Positions 8,697-17,075 of a stretch of DNA of 34,854 nucleotides are shown one piece after another. A program made the position numbers and the translations under genes. Positions within the stretch are counted from its first letter, which is position 1; each line of letters starts with the position of its first letter. The stretch is from Deltaproteobacteria bacterium (GTDB lineage Bacteria; Desulfobacterota; DSM-4660; Desulfatiglandales; HGW-15). The DNA lies in the NCBI GenBank assembly GCA_020060215.1, contig JAGVAP010000050.1, forward strand, positions 1 through 34,854. Reading direction: 5' to 3'. The notes under the pieces are model-generated. The model worked only from the letters and a program-made list of their open reading frames with translations, searched no databases and was not told where the DNA came from.

Positions 8697-8949
8697 GGTA
8701 AACCCCTTGCACGAAGGATGACTAACCAACTCTACATCCCTTCCTCTTCCTAAACAAATAGGCCCATCCTGTATTCTGAGCCGGCCGGCCTCGTACTTTG
8801 GTCCGCTTCCCTTTCGGCCCGAATGGTCGGCCCGGTAGACGCAAGGCGAAAATCGTTCCAGGTCAAATACATAAAGCACCCCATTGTATCGCCCCCCCTT
8901 TGAGGACATATGGAGATGAAACAGCTCCGAAATGAAAAGGGGAAAACGG

Positions 8950-9180
8950 ATGAATCTGGTGGCCCTGCAAAAAGAGATCGAGCGCGTGTCCAAGGAAGTG
9001 AGCCTCTCCGGCGAACTGGCGGATTCCCGCTTTATCGAGATGAAGGCCGAGATCGACGAGATCAAGCTTGAGATCGCCTCTCTCCGCAGGTTTCTGGAGC
9101 AAGCAAACCCCTCATTTGCTAGTGAGTATCCCGATATCCGGGAAAAGATCTTCAGGGAGGTGAACCCCGAGACAGGGTAG
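8950..9180 (+). CDS. Small coiled-coil protein, unknown
   Basis: This 76-residue protein has a heptad-like pattern (LQKEIERVSKEVSLSGELAD and MKAEIDEIKLEIASLRRFLEQ) that suggests a helical coiled coil. I do not recognise the family. The ATG at 8950 is preferred over the one at 8932 because AAAAGGGGA lies just ahead of it. It stands divergent to the M50 peptidase and 43 bases before another small gene on the same strand, so the two may form an operon. Codon use looks like that of the neighbours. Confidence 0.65.
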   Translation: MNLVALQKEIERVSKEVSLSGELADSRFIEMKAEIDEIKLEIASLRRFLEQANPSFASEYPDIREKIFREVNPETG

Positions 9181-9223
9181 CTCCAGGACTCCCGAACAAC
9201 GAGACCGGAAAGAGGAGGGCCTC

Positions 9224-9520
9224 ATGAACAGCAACGTCAGAAATCTGGTCGAGCAACTCGCGAGCAAGGGGATCCCACTCGATCGGATCCCGGCATGCAT
9301 CAGGGATCTGGGCTCGATTATTGCCGGAGAGGTTTCCATGAGCCTGGACGAGATGAACCTGGAAATGCAGGCCAGGGGCTGGGACCATTTTGAGGTGGAT
9401 GAGGGGACCCTGATCCTGGTCCTTCTGTTCATGACGGAGACGCTGATCGAATCCGAACCCGGCCCGGACCGTCTGTGGTTCGAGTCCCCGTTCCACGAAC
9501 CTTTTCTGTCGGATAACTAG
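9224..9520 (+). CDS. Hypothetical protein, 98 residues
   Basis: This small acidic protein has no recognised domain. It carries a strong ribosome site (GAGGAGGG) 5-6 bases before ATG. The middle (EVDEGTLILVLLFMTETLIESEPG) contains a short hydrophobic run, too short and acidic-flanked to be a confident membrane segment. It follows the coiled-coil gene by 43 bases. A stem-loop overlaps its stop codon and separates it from the convergent sigma factor gene. Confidence 0.65.
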   Translation: MNSNVRNLVEQLASKGIPLDRIPACIRDLGSIIAGEVSMSLDEMNLEMQARGWDHFEVDEGTLILVLLFMTETLIESEPGPDRLWFESPFHEPFLSDN

Positions 9521-9553
9521 CGCCCCTCCGGAAAGACATTTCCCGAGGGGCGC
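9520..9553. terminator. Strong stem-loop between convergent genes
   Basis: GCGCCCCTC (9520-9528) pairs with GAGGGGCGC (9545-9553). The inner GGAAA (9530-9534) pairs with TTTCC (9539-9543), with one C-C mismatch between and a GACA loop. It begins on the last base of the upstream stop codon and lies 27 bases before the 3' end of the sigma factor gene. No T-run follows on either strand, so it may be a bidirectional hairpin or 3'-end stabiliser and not a textbook intrinsic terminator. Confidence 0.65.
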
Positions 9554-9579
9554 TCAGCAGCCGGGCCGGGGCCGTTCCA

Positions 9580-10896
9580 TCAACCCTGCAAGATGTTCAG
9601 CTCCTCGTCGAAACGATCGGGGTCGAGGATCCTCCTGAACCGTCGGAGCTTGGAGAGGGCCTTTCTCTCGATCTGGCGGATCCGCTCCCTGGTGACGCCG
9701 AACTCCTGGGAAAGCTCCTGAAGCGTCTGTTCCTTGCCGCCGTCGATCCCGAATCGCTTTCGGAGGATCGTCTGCTCACGGGGGCTCAGGACGCGCAAGA
9801 GCTTCCGTGTCTGGGCATCCATGTTGGTCCGGATAAAGGACTCCTCCGGGGTGAGGGAGTCCGTATCCGCCATGAAGTGTTTCATTTCCGTCTCGCTGTC
9901 GCCCACCGGCATGTCCAGGGAGATGGCCCTGTTTCGCATCGCCTCCAGGACCCCTTCCAGGTCCTGGACCGAGATTTCCATCATCCATGCCATCTCCTCC
10001 TTGGTGGGAGTCCTGCCCATCTCGCGGGTGGCCTGCTTGGAAGTCCTTTTCGCCCTCTGCACCTCTTCCATGATGTGGGCCGGAATCCGGACGGGCTGTC
10101 CGTGGCTTTGAACCGCCCTGCTGACCGCCTGGCGAATCCACCAGATCGCATAGGTGCTGAACCGGCATCCCCGGCGGTAGTCGAATTTTTCCACTGCCCG
10201 GATGAGCCCGAGGTTTCCCTCCTGGATGACGTCGAGGATGGGGATCCCGTGACGGGCGTATTTTACGGCGATGCTCCTCACCAGCCGGAGATTGGCCTCG
10301 ATCATCTTCCTCCTGGCCTCCTTCAGCTCGAACTGGGCGTCCAGCAGCCGCTTGAAGTCCTCACAGGGATGTTCTCCCGCACAATGCAGGGAGATCCCCT
10401 GGGACTCGAGGCTCTTGAGGAAATGAGAAAGCTTCTCCACGAAACCATCGATGTCCCTGTCCGTGATGCCGAGCTCCCGGAACAGCTCCTGGAGGTTCTG
10501 CAGCAGACGGTCTTTCCGCTCGCTCAGCCGCCCCGGCTGACCTGCAAACAGCCATCTCTCAGGAGAGGAAACCCCGCGCAGGAGCCTGGCGAATCGTCGA
10601 TCCATATCCTCCTGGCCGAGGACGGGGATCGAATCACGGAGCAGTTTCATGTACCTCAGCATGAGGTACATCACCCTGGCCTCCTGCACTTCAATGCGCT
10701 TGAATATCTCCACTTCCTCTTCGGCGGTGAGAACGGAGAAGCGTGTCATTTCCTGAAAATAGAGATCTTCGGGTGCGCGGCTGTATCCCTCGTCCTCTTC
10801 ACGCTCAGCATCGGGGATCACCGGCTCGCAGATGGGTTCCCGGTTCGGGGTGCGGTCCTTTTCGTCGATCAACGTCTTCTCCTCCATTTCCTTCAA
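9580..10896 (-). CDS. RpoD/RpoS-like group 1/2 sigma-70 factor
   Basis: This protein of about 435 residues directs RNA polymerase to promoters. Region 1.2 is near residue 42 ([25 protein letters not shown]). Region 2 ([42 protein letters not shown], then [18 protein letters not shown]) and region 3 ([15 protein letters not shown]) follow. Region 4 is at the C-terminus ([18 protein letters not shown], then the helix-turn-helix [29 protein letters not shown]). It lacks the long acidic N-terminus of primary RpoD and has an insert of about 110 residues between regions 1.2 and 2.1, so it looks like a group 2, stationary-phase type factor. The start is unsure: TTG at 10896, or ATG at 10887, where an AAGGA sits too close. 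A good sigma-70 promoter lies at 10978-11005. Confidence 0.9.
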   Translation of the reverse strand: MKEMEEKTLIDEKDRTPNREPICEPVIPDAEREEDEGYSRAPEDLYFQEMTRFSVLTAEEEVEIFKRIEVQEARVMYLMLRYMKLLRDSIPVLGQEDMDRRFARLLRGVSSPERWLFAGQPGRLSERKDRLLQNLQELFRELGITDRDIDGFVEKLSHFLKSLESQGISLHCAGEHPCEDFKRLLDAQFELKEARRKMIEANLRLVRSIAVKYARHGIPILDVIQEGNLGLIRAVEKFDYRRGCRFSTYAIWWIRQAVSRAVQSHGQPVRIPAHIMEEVQRAKRTSKQATREMGRTPTKEEMAWMMEISVQDLEGVLEAMRNRAISLDMPVGDSETEMKHFMADTDSLTPEESFIRTNMDAQTRKLLRVLSPREQTILRKRFGIDGGKEQTLQELSQEFGVTRERIRQIERKALSKLRRFRRILDPDRFDEELNILQG

Positions 10897-10977
10897 GGAC
10901 GGAAAACCCCCGCACCAGCCTGTCCGCTGAATTCAATTGGAGGCACAATCCAAGAAAGGCTCTGATATTGCTAAGCA

Positions 10978-11005
10978 AAGATAATTCAGACTTGGCATCT
11001 GTCAA
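10978..11005 (-). promoter_or_regulatory. Sigma-70 promoter for the sigma factor gene
   Basis: On the minus strand a perfect -35 TTGACA (11005-11000) is followed by 16 bases and a -10 TATCTT (10983-10978). The predicted transcript would begin near 10971, leaving a leader of about 75-85 bases before the sigma factor start. This suggests housekeeping transcription of the gene. Confidence 0.6.
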
Positions 11006-11146
11006 GGGGTGCCCAAAAAACGTGGCAAAGGGCGACCTTTCAGCGGCGTAGTACTGCCGCAAGCCAAACGTCCACCGAGGCTTTCGTTTTTGAAAAGGGA
11101 GCCCCACGGCCGGCCCTAGGAATGGGGCGAAGGGATTTCGGTAGCA

Positions 11147-12103
11147 CTACACCAGCAGCAATCTGGCTCCTACGGCGAGAAGAAGCACGAAGGGATACAG
11201 GCTGGACTTGTTGAAGAGCGCCATGGCATCCACGGGGTTCCCCGACCTGAAGAGACGGATGCCGGGAATCAGCAGGAGAAAGATCCCGGTCGCCGGAAAG
11301 AGGAAGACCCACACCATGCTGTTCCTCATGGGCGACATCCATACCAGCACAACGCTCAGCAGAACGGCCCCGGTCAGGAACAGGAGCATGACCGTGCCGG
11401 AGCGCTTCGGGCCCAGACGGACGGGGATCGTCCTTGCCCGGAGCCGCCGGTCATCGTCGATCTCGGACCAGTCTGCCGGGATGTTCTGTCCCCCGATCTC
11501 CCAGCAGAAAAACCACAGGAACAGGATGACGAGGAAGACCGCAGGGGGCGCCGGGTTCAGGGCGAGGGCCGCCGCGACCGGCCCCGAGCTCTTGACCGCT
11601 CCGCTGATGAATGCGCGATGATGCGAGACGCGCCACATGGCACAGTAGATCGCCTCGAGCAGGCACCCGCCCAGGAAGATCAGCGCGCAAACGGGATTGA
11701 GCGCATAGGCCCCCGCAAGGGCAAGGCACGCCCACACCGCAGCCCACGTAAACCCTTCTCTGAAATCCAGAAAACCCCGGGCCACCGGGTGACGCACGAT
11801 CACGCTGTCCAGGTAGCTCTCTGATCGGCCGTAGCCGGCAAGCTTGATCCTCTCCCGATCGGAGCGGCAGTCCATCAGATCGTTCAGGGCATACACGGAC
11901 GTGTATCCCGAGAACACCGTAAACATGCCCAGAAGGATGATGTGCAGCGGCGGGAAGGCGTCCAGGAGCAGAAGCCCGGCCAGCCCCGGCGCAGCCATGT
12001 CCAGCAGCGCGTGCGGGGTGCGCGAGAGGGCGAGGAACAGCAGCCATCGCGGACGGGCCGGTTCCTCCTTCAGCATGGTTTCCGCATAAGGAGGTTGATT
12101 CAT
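11147..12103 (-). CDS. UbiA-family membrane prenyltransferase
   Basis: This 318-residue integral membrane enzyme should attach a polyprenyl chain to an acceptor, releasing diphosphate. Two Asp-rich motifs are visible: NDLMDCRSD (residues about 74-82), and DWSEIDDDRRLRARTIPV (around 212-229) ending in the T-x-P signature. About eight or nine hydrophobic segments surround them. Its ATG overlaps the stop of the upstream methyltransferase by 4 bases (ATGA), so translation is coupled. Together with UbiE this suggests quinone or another prenylated ring compound. The exact acceptor cannot be read from the sequence; UbiA members also serve menaquinone, heme and chlorophyll pathways. Confidence 0.88.
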   Translation of the reverse strand: MNQPPYAETMLKEEPARPRWLLFLALSRTPHALLDMAAPGLAGLLLLDAFPPLHIILLGMFTVFSGYTSVYALNDLMDCRSDRERIKLAGYGRSESYLDSVIVRHPVARGFLDFREGFTWAAVWACLALAGAYALNPVCALIFLGGCLLEAIYCAMWRVSHHRAFISGAVKSSGPVAAALALNPAPPAVFLVILFLWFFCWEIGGQNIPADWSEIDDDRRLRARTIPVRLGPKRSGTVMLLFLTGAVLLSVVLVWMSPMRNSMVWVFLFPATGIFLLLIPGIRLFRSGNPVDAMALFNKSSLYPFVLLLAVGARLLLV

Positions 12104-12690
12104 CTCTTCACCGCCGCCCCCAGGATCGCAAACCGCGTTTCCCGGTATCCCCCCAGGAGGGCCAGACCCGCATCCTCAAGCGCCGAGCGGAACTGCGGGC
12201 CATGAAAACGATCTTCTGCGGGATGTGCAAGCAGGTGCCGGAAAAGGGGGTTGGCATAAAGGGGAGGATAGATCTCCTCGAAGTAAAACCATCCGTCGGG
12301 CCGGAGCACCCGTGCGATCTCCCGGACCCCGAGCCTCCAATTCTCCAGGTGATGAAGGATGCCGAAATTGAAAACCGCATCGAGGCAATGGTCCCGATAG
12401 GGCAGGCATTGCGCGTCTCCGGCCATGACCAGCCCCCCGGCATCCACCTTCCTGCGCCGTGCCCCCGCCATTCCCACCATCTCGTGGTCGATGTCCAGCG
12501 CATCCAGCCGCCGAGGTCTGAAGTGCTCCGCGATCAACGGCACTGCCGCGCCGCGGCCGCATCCGATCTCGAGGCACCTCCCTCCAGGTTCCATCGGATG
12601 GAGCTTGCGGAAGAAGCGGGTCTCCCAGCCCTGGATCAGAAGCCTCAGGGGGCTGTTCACCCATACTTTCTCCGGCCAGTTGGCTTTCAC
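12100..12690 (-). CDS. Class I SAM-dependent methyltransferase
   Basis: This 196-residue methyltransferase has motif I CLEIGCGRGAAVPLI (about residues 39-53) for SAM binding. It also has an acidic residue after the second strand (LDALDIDHEMVGMA), and post-motifs DAVFNFGILHHLENW and ARVLRPDGWFYFEEIYPP. It starts with GTG, whose GTGA overlaps the UbiE stop, and its own stop overlaps the UbiA start. The three genes therefore form one coupled unit. A role in methylating the same prenylated ring as UbiE, or its precursor, is inferred from context; the substrate is unknown. Confidence 0.85.
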   Translation of the reverse strand: MKANWPEKVWVNSPLRLLIQGWETRFFRKLHPMEPGGRCLEIGCGRGAAVPLIAEHFRPRRLDALDIDHEMVGMAGARRRKVDAGGLVMAGDAQCLPYRDHCLDAVFNFGILHHLENWRLGVREIARVLRPDGWFYFEEIYPPLYANPLFRHLLAHPAEDRFHGPQFRSALEDAGLALLGGYRETRFAILGAAVKR

Positions 12691-13400
12691 GCGCTCCTGA
12701 CCCCGCTGTAGATTCTTGCTATGCCGAAAGTGAGCTTGGTCACTCCCAGATCCGTGAAGCCTGCGTCTTCGATCTCCCGGAGGAAGTCCTTCTGATTCGG
12801 AAAGGCCCGCACCGATTCGACCAGGTACGTGTAGGCGTAATCCGTTCTGGAAAGACGGTTTCCCAGGGGCGGCAGCACATGATTGAAGTAAAATTCATAG
12901 GCCAGTCGCATCAGAGGATCCTCGGGGTACCCGAATTCCATGATCAGCACCTGTCCGGACGGCTTGAGGACCCGCCGGAACTCCTGGAGGGCGACCATTC
13001 GCTCTTCGATGTTGCGCAGACCGAAGGCGATGCATACGGCTCCGAAGGTCCCGTCCCTGAACGGGAGCCGCCGCCCGTCGCCCAGGCCCAGATGGATCCG
13101 ATCTCCCATCCGCCGGGCCTTCACCTTCTTCATGCCGACCGCCAGCATTCCGGGAGAGATGTCCACCCCCACGACCTGCGCCTCCGGCTTCCGGCGGCAG
13201 ATCTCCATGGCCACCTCGGAGGTTCCCGTCGCCGCATCCAGGATCCATCCCCGGTCCTCTCGGATCATCCGGGCCAGGACTCTCCTCCAGGAGATGTCCC
13301 GCCTGAGAGAGAGGACGCTGTTCTGCAGATCGTACGAAAAAGCGATCTCCTCGAACATCCTCCTGACGAAAGAGGCCTTGTCTGTCCGTGGTTGAGCCAA
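12687..13400 (-). CDS. ubiE: UbiE/MenG-type quinone C-methyltransferase
   Basis: This 237-residue enzyme resembles demethylmenaquinone/2-polyprenyl-benzoquinol methyltransferases. It shows FVRRMFEEIAFSYDLQNSVLSLRRD near the N-terminus (the family usually has F..IA..YD..N...S...). The SAM site is ILDAATGTSEVAMEI (about 53-67), followed by VVGVDISPGML, IAFGLRNIEER (FGxRN motif) and EFRRVLKPSGQVLIMEFGYP. These are diagnostic family motifs. The start is TTG at 13400 behind GGAGAG with 7-base spacing; no better ATG exists before the conserved region. It is the first gene of the ubiE-methyltransferase-ubiA operon, whose members overlap by 4 bases each. An anaerobe would use it for menaquinone. Confidence 0.9.
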   Translation of the reverse strand: MAQPRTDKASFVRRMFEEIAFSYDLQNSVLSLRRDISWRRVLARMIREDRGWILDAATGTSEVAMEICRRKPEAQVVGVDISPGMLAVGMKKVKARRMGDRIHLGLGDGRRLPFRDGTFGAVCIAFGLRNIEERMVALQEFRRVLKPSGQVLIMEFGYPEDPLMRLAYEFYFNHVLPPLGNRLSRTDYAYTYLVESVRAFPNQKDFLREIEDAGFTDLGVTKLTFGIARIYSGVRSA

Positions 13401-13748
13401 TCAATCTCTCCGGTCCAGGGATGGTGTTCCCGTAAGAAGTCCGGCGCGGGCATTCCGTTCACGGTCCGATACCTCGCCACGAACGCAATGCCAGCCACTT
13501 ACACCCACTTCATCCGTTCACCCTGGGATATCGAAGGGTGAACAGGACTTTTCACGGGAACATCAAGGATAGTTTGCATAGGAATCTACCACGGTAGCGG
13601 CTCTTCATCAATCCATCACCGTGGCGTCTCCCGACCATATCCAAACTCTAGGAGGACAAAAATACACGATTACCGGTATTTTCTGATATCTATTCTTCAG
13701 ACTAGTGGTAAGCTCTATATCCGAACCTGTCGCCCCTTGGAGGGGAAT
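13401..13748. other. Divergent intergenic region (348 bases)
   Basis: This gap separates the ubiE operon (-) from the cytochrome b5-like gene (+) and holds the promoters of both, which I cannot place with confidence. It contains a mobile-element-like inverted repeat (13426-13561) with an inner 9-bp hairpin (GTTCACCCT 13516-13524 with AGGGTGAAC 13535-13543). An AT-richer half at about 13640-13730 is the likelier promoter zone for the rightward gene. Confidence 0.5.
13426..13561. repeat. MITE-like element with 17-bp imperfect terminal inverted repeats
   Basis: The left end GTTCCCGTAAGAAGTCC (13426-13442) matches the reverse complement of the right end (13545-13561) at 15 of 17 bases. The 136-bp unit holds a smaller palindrome near its right end. 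I see no clear target-site duplication and no transposase. It could be a decayed non-autonomous transposable element or just a structured leader for ubiE. Confidence 0.4.
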
Positions 13749-14453
13749 GTGAAGAAAATCGATCTGGACGAACTGGGAGGGTTCAACGGCAAGGACGGCA
13801 AACCCGCCTATATCGCTCACCAGGGTAAGGTCTACGAAGTCACCCGGAGCAGGCTGTGGAAAAACGGCCGCCACATGAACCGCCACAACGCCGGCAACGA
13901 TCTCACCGCAGACATCCAGGCCGCCCCTCACACAGCTGAGGTCCTCGAGAGATACCCCCAGGTCGGGGTCATGGGAGAGACCAAACCGGAGCGAAAAGTG
14001 CCTCCCCTGCTGGAGCGGCTCTTGACACGAGTGCCGATGCTCCGGAGGCATCCACATCCGATGACCATCCATTTTCCTATCGCGTTCACCTTTGCGGTTC
14101 CCGCGTTCCACGTCCTTTACCTGATCACGGCTATCCGTTCTTTCGAGGTTACGGCGTTCCACTGCCTGGGTGCGGCAATCTTTTTTACACCGATCACGAT
14201 GATCACAGGCTTCTACACATGGTGGCTGAATTATTTCGCCGAACGTATTCGCGCCGTGACCATCAAGCAGGTCTTCTCGTTCATCCTCCTGCCGCTCGAG
14301 ATCGTGCTCTTCCTCTGGCGCCTCCGGGACCCGGATGTGCTCAGCACCATGGACGGCGCGGGCCTCGTCTATCTTCTCCTGACGATCGGCCTCTTCGGCA
14401 TCGCCACCGTCATCGGCTGGTACGGCGCGAAGCTGACGTTCCCCACCGAATAG
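13749..14453 (+). CDS. Cytochrome b5-like domain fused to DUF2231 membrane domain
   Basis: This protein of about 234 residues joins a soluble heme domain to a membrane domain. Residues about 1-75 match the short bacterial cytochrome b5-like fold: DGKPAYIAHQGKVYEVTRS, then LWKNGRHMNRHNAGNDLT with the likely heme His in RHNAG, and APHTAEVL with the second. From about residue 100 comes DUF2231, beginning HPHPMTIHFPIAFTF and holding four hydrophobic segments. The start is GTG 13749 behind GGAGGGG (13739-13745); a TTG at 13737 would consume that site. No partner oxidoreductase lies beside it, but the convergent neighbour is a CcoI-type ATPase for heme-copper oxidase assembly, so a redox role at the membrane is plausible. 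Substrate and electron partner are unknown. Confidence 0.85.
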   Translation: MKKIDLDELGGFNGKDGKPAYIAHQGKVYEVTRSRLWKNGRHMNRHNAGNDLTADIQAAPHTAEVLERYPQVGVMGETKPERKVPPLLERLLTRVPMLRRHPHPMTIHFPIAFTFAVPAFHVLYLITAIRSFEVTAFHCLGAAIFFTPITMITGFYTWWLNYFAERIRAVTIKQVFSFILLPLEIVLFLWRLRDPDVLSTMDGAGLVYLLLTIGLFGIATVIGWYGAKLTFPTE

Positions 14454-14461
14454 TAAGAAGT

Positions 14462-14496
14462 GGCAGTAGGCAGTAAGGAGTAGGCAGTAGGCAGTA
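14462..14496. repeat. Five tandem heptamers (GGCAGTA)
   Basis: Heptamers run without gaps: GGCAGTA, GGCAGTA, AGGAGTA, GGCAGTA, GGCAGTA. A divergent inverted counterpart (CTTACTCCCTACCGCTTAC, 14518-14536) lies 20 bases on, overlapping the 3' end of the copper ATPase gene. A hairpin between the convergent genes is therefore possible. Confidence 0.75.
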
Positions 14497-14525
14497 TGGC
14501 TGTCGTTTCTTCGCTCCCTTACTCC

Positions 14526-17015
14526 CTACCGCTTACGGCCGACTCTTCTTCTAGTGATCCGGATCGTGTTGCCGATCACGGTGAGACTGCTGGCGAACAT
14601 GGCTGCGGCCGCAAGGACCGGGTTCAGGAACCCGGCGATCGCCATGGGGATGCCCAGGCCGTTGTACAGGAACGAGAAAAAGAGGTTCTGCCGGACCACC
14701 CTCATGGTGAAGGCCGAGAGATCTATCGTGTCGATCACCCTCTGCAGGTCCCTGGCGAGGATGGTGACTCCACCGGCCTTCTGCAGGATGTTGTCCCCCG
14801 CGCCCAGGGCAAATCCCACGTCGGCCTGCGCCAGCGCCGCTGCATCGTTGATTCCGTCACCGACCATGCCGACGCGCTTCCCCCTGCGCTGTAAGCTCTT
14901 GACGATCTCCACCTTGTCCGGCGGAAGGGCCCGGCCCACATGCCGGTCGACCTTCAACGTCCGCGCAAAAGCCGCGGTGGTCTCCGCAGAGTCGCCTGAG
15001 GCCAGCCAGACCTCCATGCCCCTGGCCTGAAGCCGGGCGACCGTGCCGAACGCATCCTCCCGGGCAGCGTCCCCAAAGGAGAGCAACCCCCGGGCCGCAC
15101 CTGCCCATGCCATGAACACGACGGTCTGACCGCTCCGCTCCAGTTCCCCCGCCTTTTCTTCCATGGAAGAAGGGATGCTCCACCCCCTGCTCCGCATCAG
15201 CGATGGGTTCCCTACGAGCACCTCAACGTCGTGAACGACCCCGCCTACGCCCATCCCTTCGAAGGACTCGAACCGGCTGCACGGCCCGAACTCGATGGAG
15301 AGCATACCCGCCTTCCTCAGGATCTCCCTTGCGATGAAGTGGTCCGAATGCGATTCCACTGCAGCCGCCTTGACCAGTCCTTCTTCGAGGGTCGTCCCCT
15401 CTTCCATCACCGTGCAGCGAAGATCGAACCGGCCCTCCGTAACGGTCCCGGTCTTGTCCAGGACCACGGCATCCAGCCACCTGGCTTTTTCAAGGGCATC
15501 GGGATCTCCGATGAGGATCCCTTCCCTGCGTGCTGCGCCGAGGGAGGCCACCCTGGCCAGGGGGGTCGCGATGCCGAGGGCGCAGGGACACGTGATCACC
15601 AGCACGGCGATGGCGCGCAGCAGCGCATCGGACCACGAGATGCCGAGAGCGGGCAGGCACAAGGCCGTGGATCCCGCCAGGAGCAGCAGCGCGGGTACTG
15701 CCGTACGCGTGATTCGGTCGGCCAGGAGTTCGGTGGGGTTCTTGAGGGCGAGCGATTCCTGCAGGAGCTTCACCATTTCACTGAGGGTGCTCGCGCCTCC
15801 CTCGGAGATGGCTTCCAGTCGCGCATCTTCTCCCAGGATCAGGCTGCCCGCAGTCACCGCTTCGCCCCTGCTCCGCCTGATGGGGCGGCTCTCGCCGGTG
15901 AGGAACGACTCATCCACCGTGGTCCGTTCCGACCGCATCCGGCCGTCCACCGCCGCCCTTTCTCCCTTCCTGACCTCGAACAGGTCCCCCTTGCGGACGG
16001 CCTCCGGCAAACTCCATTTTTCCCTTTCGTTCACCAGGAGGCGCACCTTCTGGCGAGCCAGCCGGTAGATCTCGTGGATCCCCCTCGTCACGCGGTCCCG
16101 GGCATGTCCCTCTACGTATCTGCCGAGGAGCACCAGCGTGATCAGCATGGCCGCCGTATCGAAGTACAGATGGATGCTGCCCTGGCTCATCCGGTAAACG
16201 CTGTACAGGTAGGCAGCCAGGGACCCGGTCGCGATCAGGGTATCCATGGAGCCGGTCCGATGTCGCAGGGCGACAGCGGCCCCGCCGAAGATGGGCCTGC
16301 CTCCATAAGAAAGCACGGCGGTGCACATGATCCACAGCGGATACGAAAGGTAGACGACGGTCTCCTGACCGAGATCCTGGAAGAGCCCGACGTAGACGAC
16401 CAACGAAAGCCCCATGATGTTCATGGTGAGGATGGACGAAACGCCGAGCCTGACGAGCATGTCCCTCTTCTCGGCCGATCTTGCGGTGTCTTCCTCGAAG
16501 AGGAGGGGTTTGTAGCCGAGTTTCGAGACCTCGTCCATCGCCTCTTGGACACCGACGCGATGCGGGAGAAACCGGATCCGAGCCAGGTCGCTGGAGAACA
16601 GGACCTCCGCCTCCACGATGCCCTCCTGCTTCCGGAGCACTTCCTCGACGAGGAAGGCGCAGGCGGTGCACCACATCCCTTCGATCTTGAAATAGGTCTC
16701 CTGAAGGATCTCTTCGGGGAAGGCCGGCTTCTCTCCGGGCCCGGCCCGGCCGCCGGCCGGCCCCGCGACCACACCCGCTTGAACGGCGGCGCTGTAGAGA
16801 TCGGTGTCGAGAAAGTCGGACGGGGGCCCTTCCGGACGGTTGGAGAGGATCTGGTAGACGTAGAGGCAGCCCGCGCAGCAGAACCCATGGACCTGCCCGT
16901 CCTCTTCCAGGCGGGCTTCGGATCGGCCGACCGGGAGGCCGCAGAGACGGCACCTTCCGCCGCCGATCGACCGAAGCTGATCGTCCTTGGCGGCCGATGT
17001 GGAGAGTTCGGTCAA
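14526..17015 (-). CDS. ccoI: CcoI/FixI-type copper-exporting P1B ATPase
   Basis: This 829-residue pump should move Cu(I) across the inner membrane for heme-copper oxidase assembly or copper export. The N-terminus has a Cys cluster (Cys22, Cys25, Cys46, Cys47, Cys50) typical of CcoI/FixI, then a heavy-metal domain with CTAC (Cys115, Cys118). The pump core shows TGES, the membrane CPC at 476-478 (TCPCALG), phosphorylated Asp520 in DKTGT, GDGINDAAAL, and the YN motif in FLYNGLG. The usual HP dipeptide in the nucleotide domain is His559-Phe560 here. The start is TTG 17015 behind AAGGAAAG. No ccoNOP genes are visible, so the oxidase partner must lie elsewhere or the pump serves another copper enzyme. 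Confidence 0.92.
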   Translation of the reverse strand: MTELSTSAAKDDQLRSIGGGRCRLCGLPVGRSEARLEEDGQVHGFCCAGCLYVYQILSNRPEGPPSDFLDTDLYSAAVQAGVVAGPAGGRAGPGEKPAFPEEILQETYFKIEGMWCTACAFLVEEVLRKQEGIVEAEVLFSSDLARIRFLPHRVGVQEAMDEVSKLGYKPLLFEEDTARSAEKRDMLVRLGVSSILTMNIMGLSLVVYVGLFQDLGQETVVYLSYPLWIMCTAVLSYGGRPIFGGAAVALRHRTGSMDTLIATGSLAAYLYSVYRMSQGSIHLYFDTAAMLITLVLLGRYVEGHARDRVTRGIHEIYRLARQKVRLLVNEREKWSLPEAVRKGDLFEVRKGERAAVDGRMRSERTTVDESFLTGESRPIRRSRGEAVTAGSLILGEDARLEAISEGGASTLSEMVKLLQESLALKNPTELLADRITRTAVPALLLLAGSTALCLPALGISWSDALLRAIAVLVITCPCALGIATPLARVASLGAARREGILIGDPDALEKARWLDAVVLDKTGTVTEGRFDLRCTVMEEGTTLEEGLVKAAAVESHSDHFIAREILRKAGMLSIEFGPCSRFESFEGMGVGGVVHDVEVLVGNPSLMRSRGWSIPSSMEEKAGELERSGQTVVFMAWAGAARGLLSFGDAAREDAFGTVARLQARGMEVWLASGDSAETTAAFARTLKVDRHVGRALPPDKVEIVKSLQRRGKRVGMVGDGINDAAALAQADVGFALGAGDNILQKAGGVTILARDLQRVIDTIDLSAFTMRVVRQNLFFSFLYNGLGIPMAIAGFLNPVLAAAAMFASSLTVIGNTIRITRRRVGRKR

Positions 17016-17075
17016 CTCTCTTTCCTTTGCGGTAGCGCTCTGGCTCTTTGAAAGATGGTGCAGGGGCCGGGACCG

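Noticed and set aside
10897..11146. Small gene between the sigma factor and UbiA
   Set aside because: Frames here lack ribosome sites and sensible composition; the region is explained by the sigma factor promoter and leader.
15231..17051. 606-residue open frame antisense to the copper ATPase
   Set aside because: It is fully explained by codon bias of the ATPase on the other strand.
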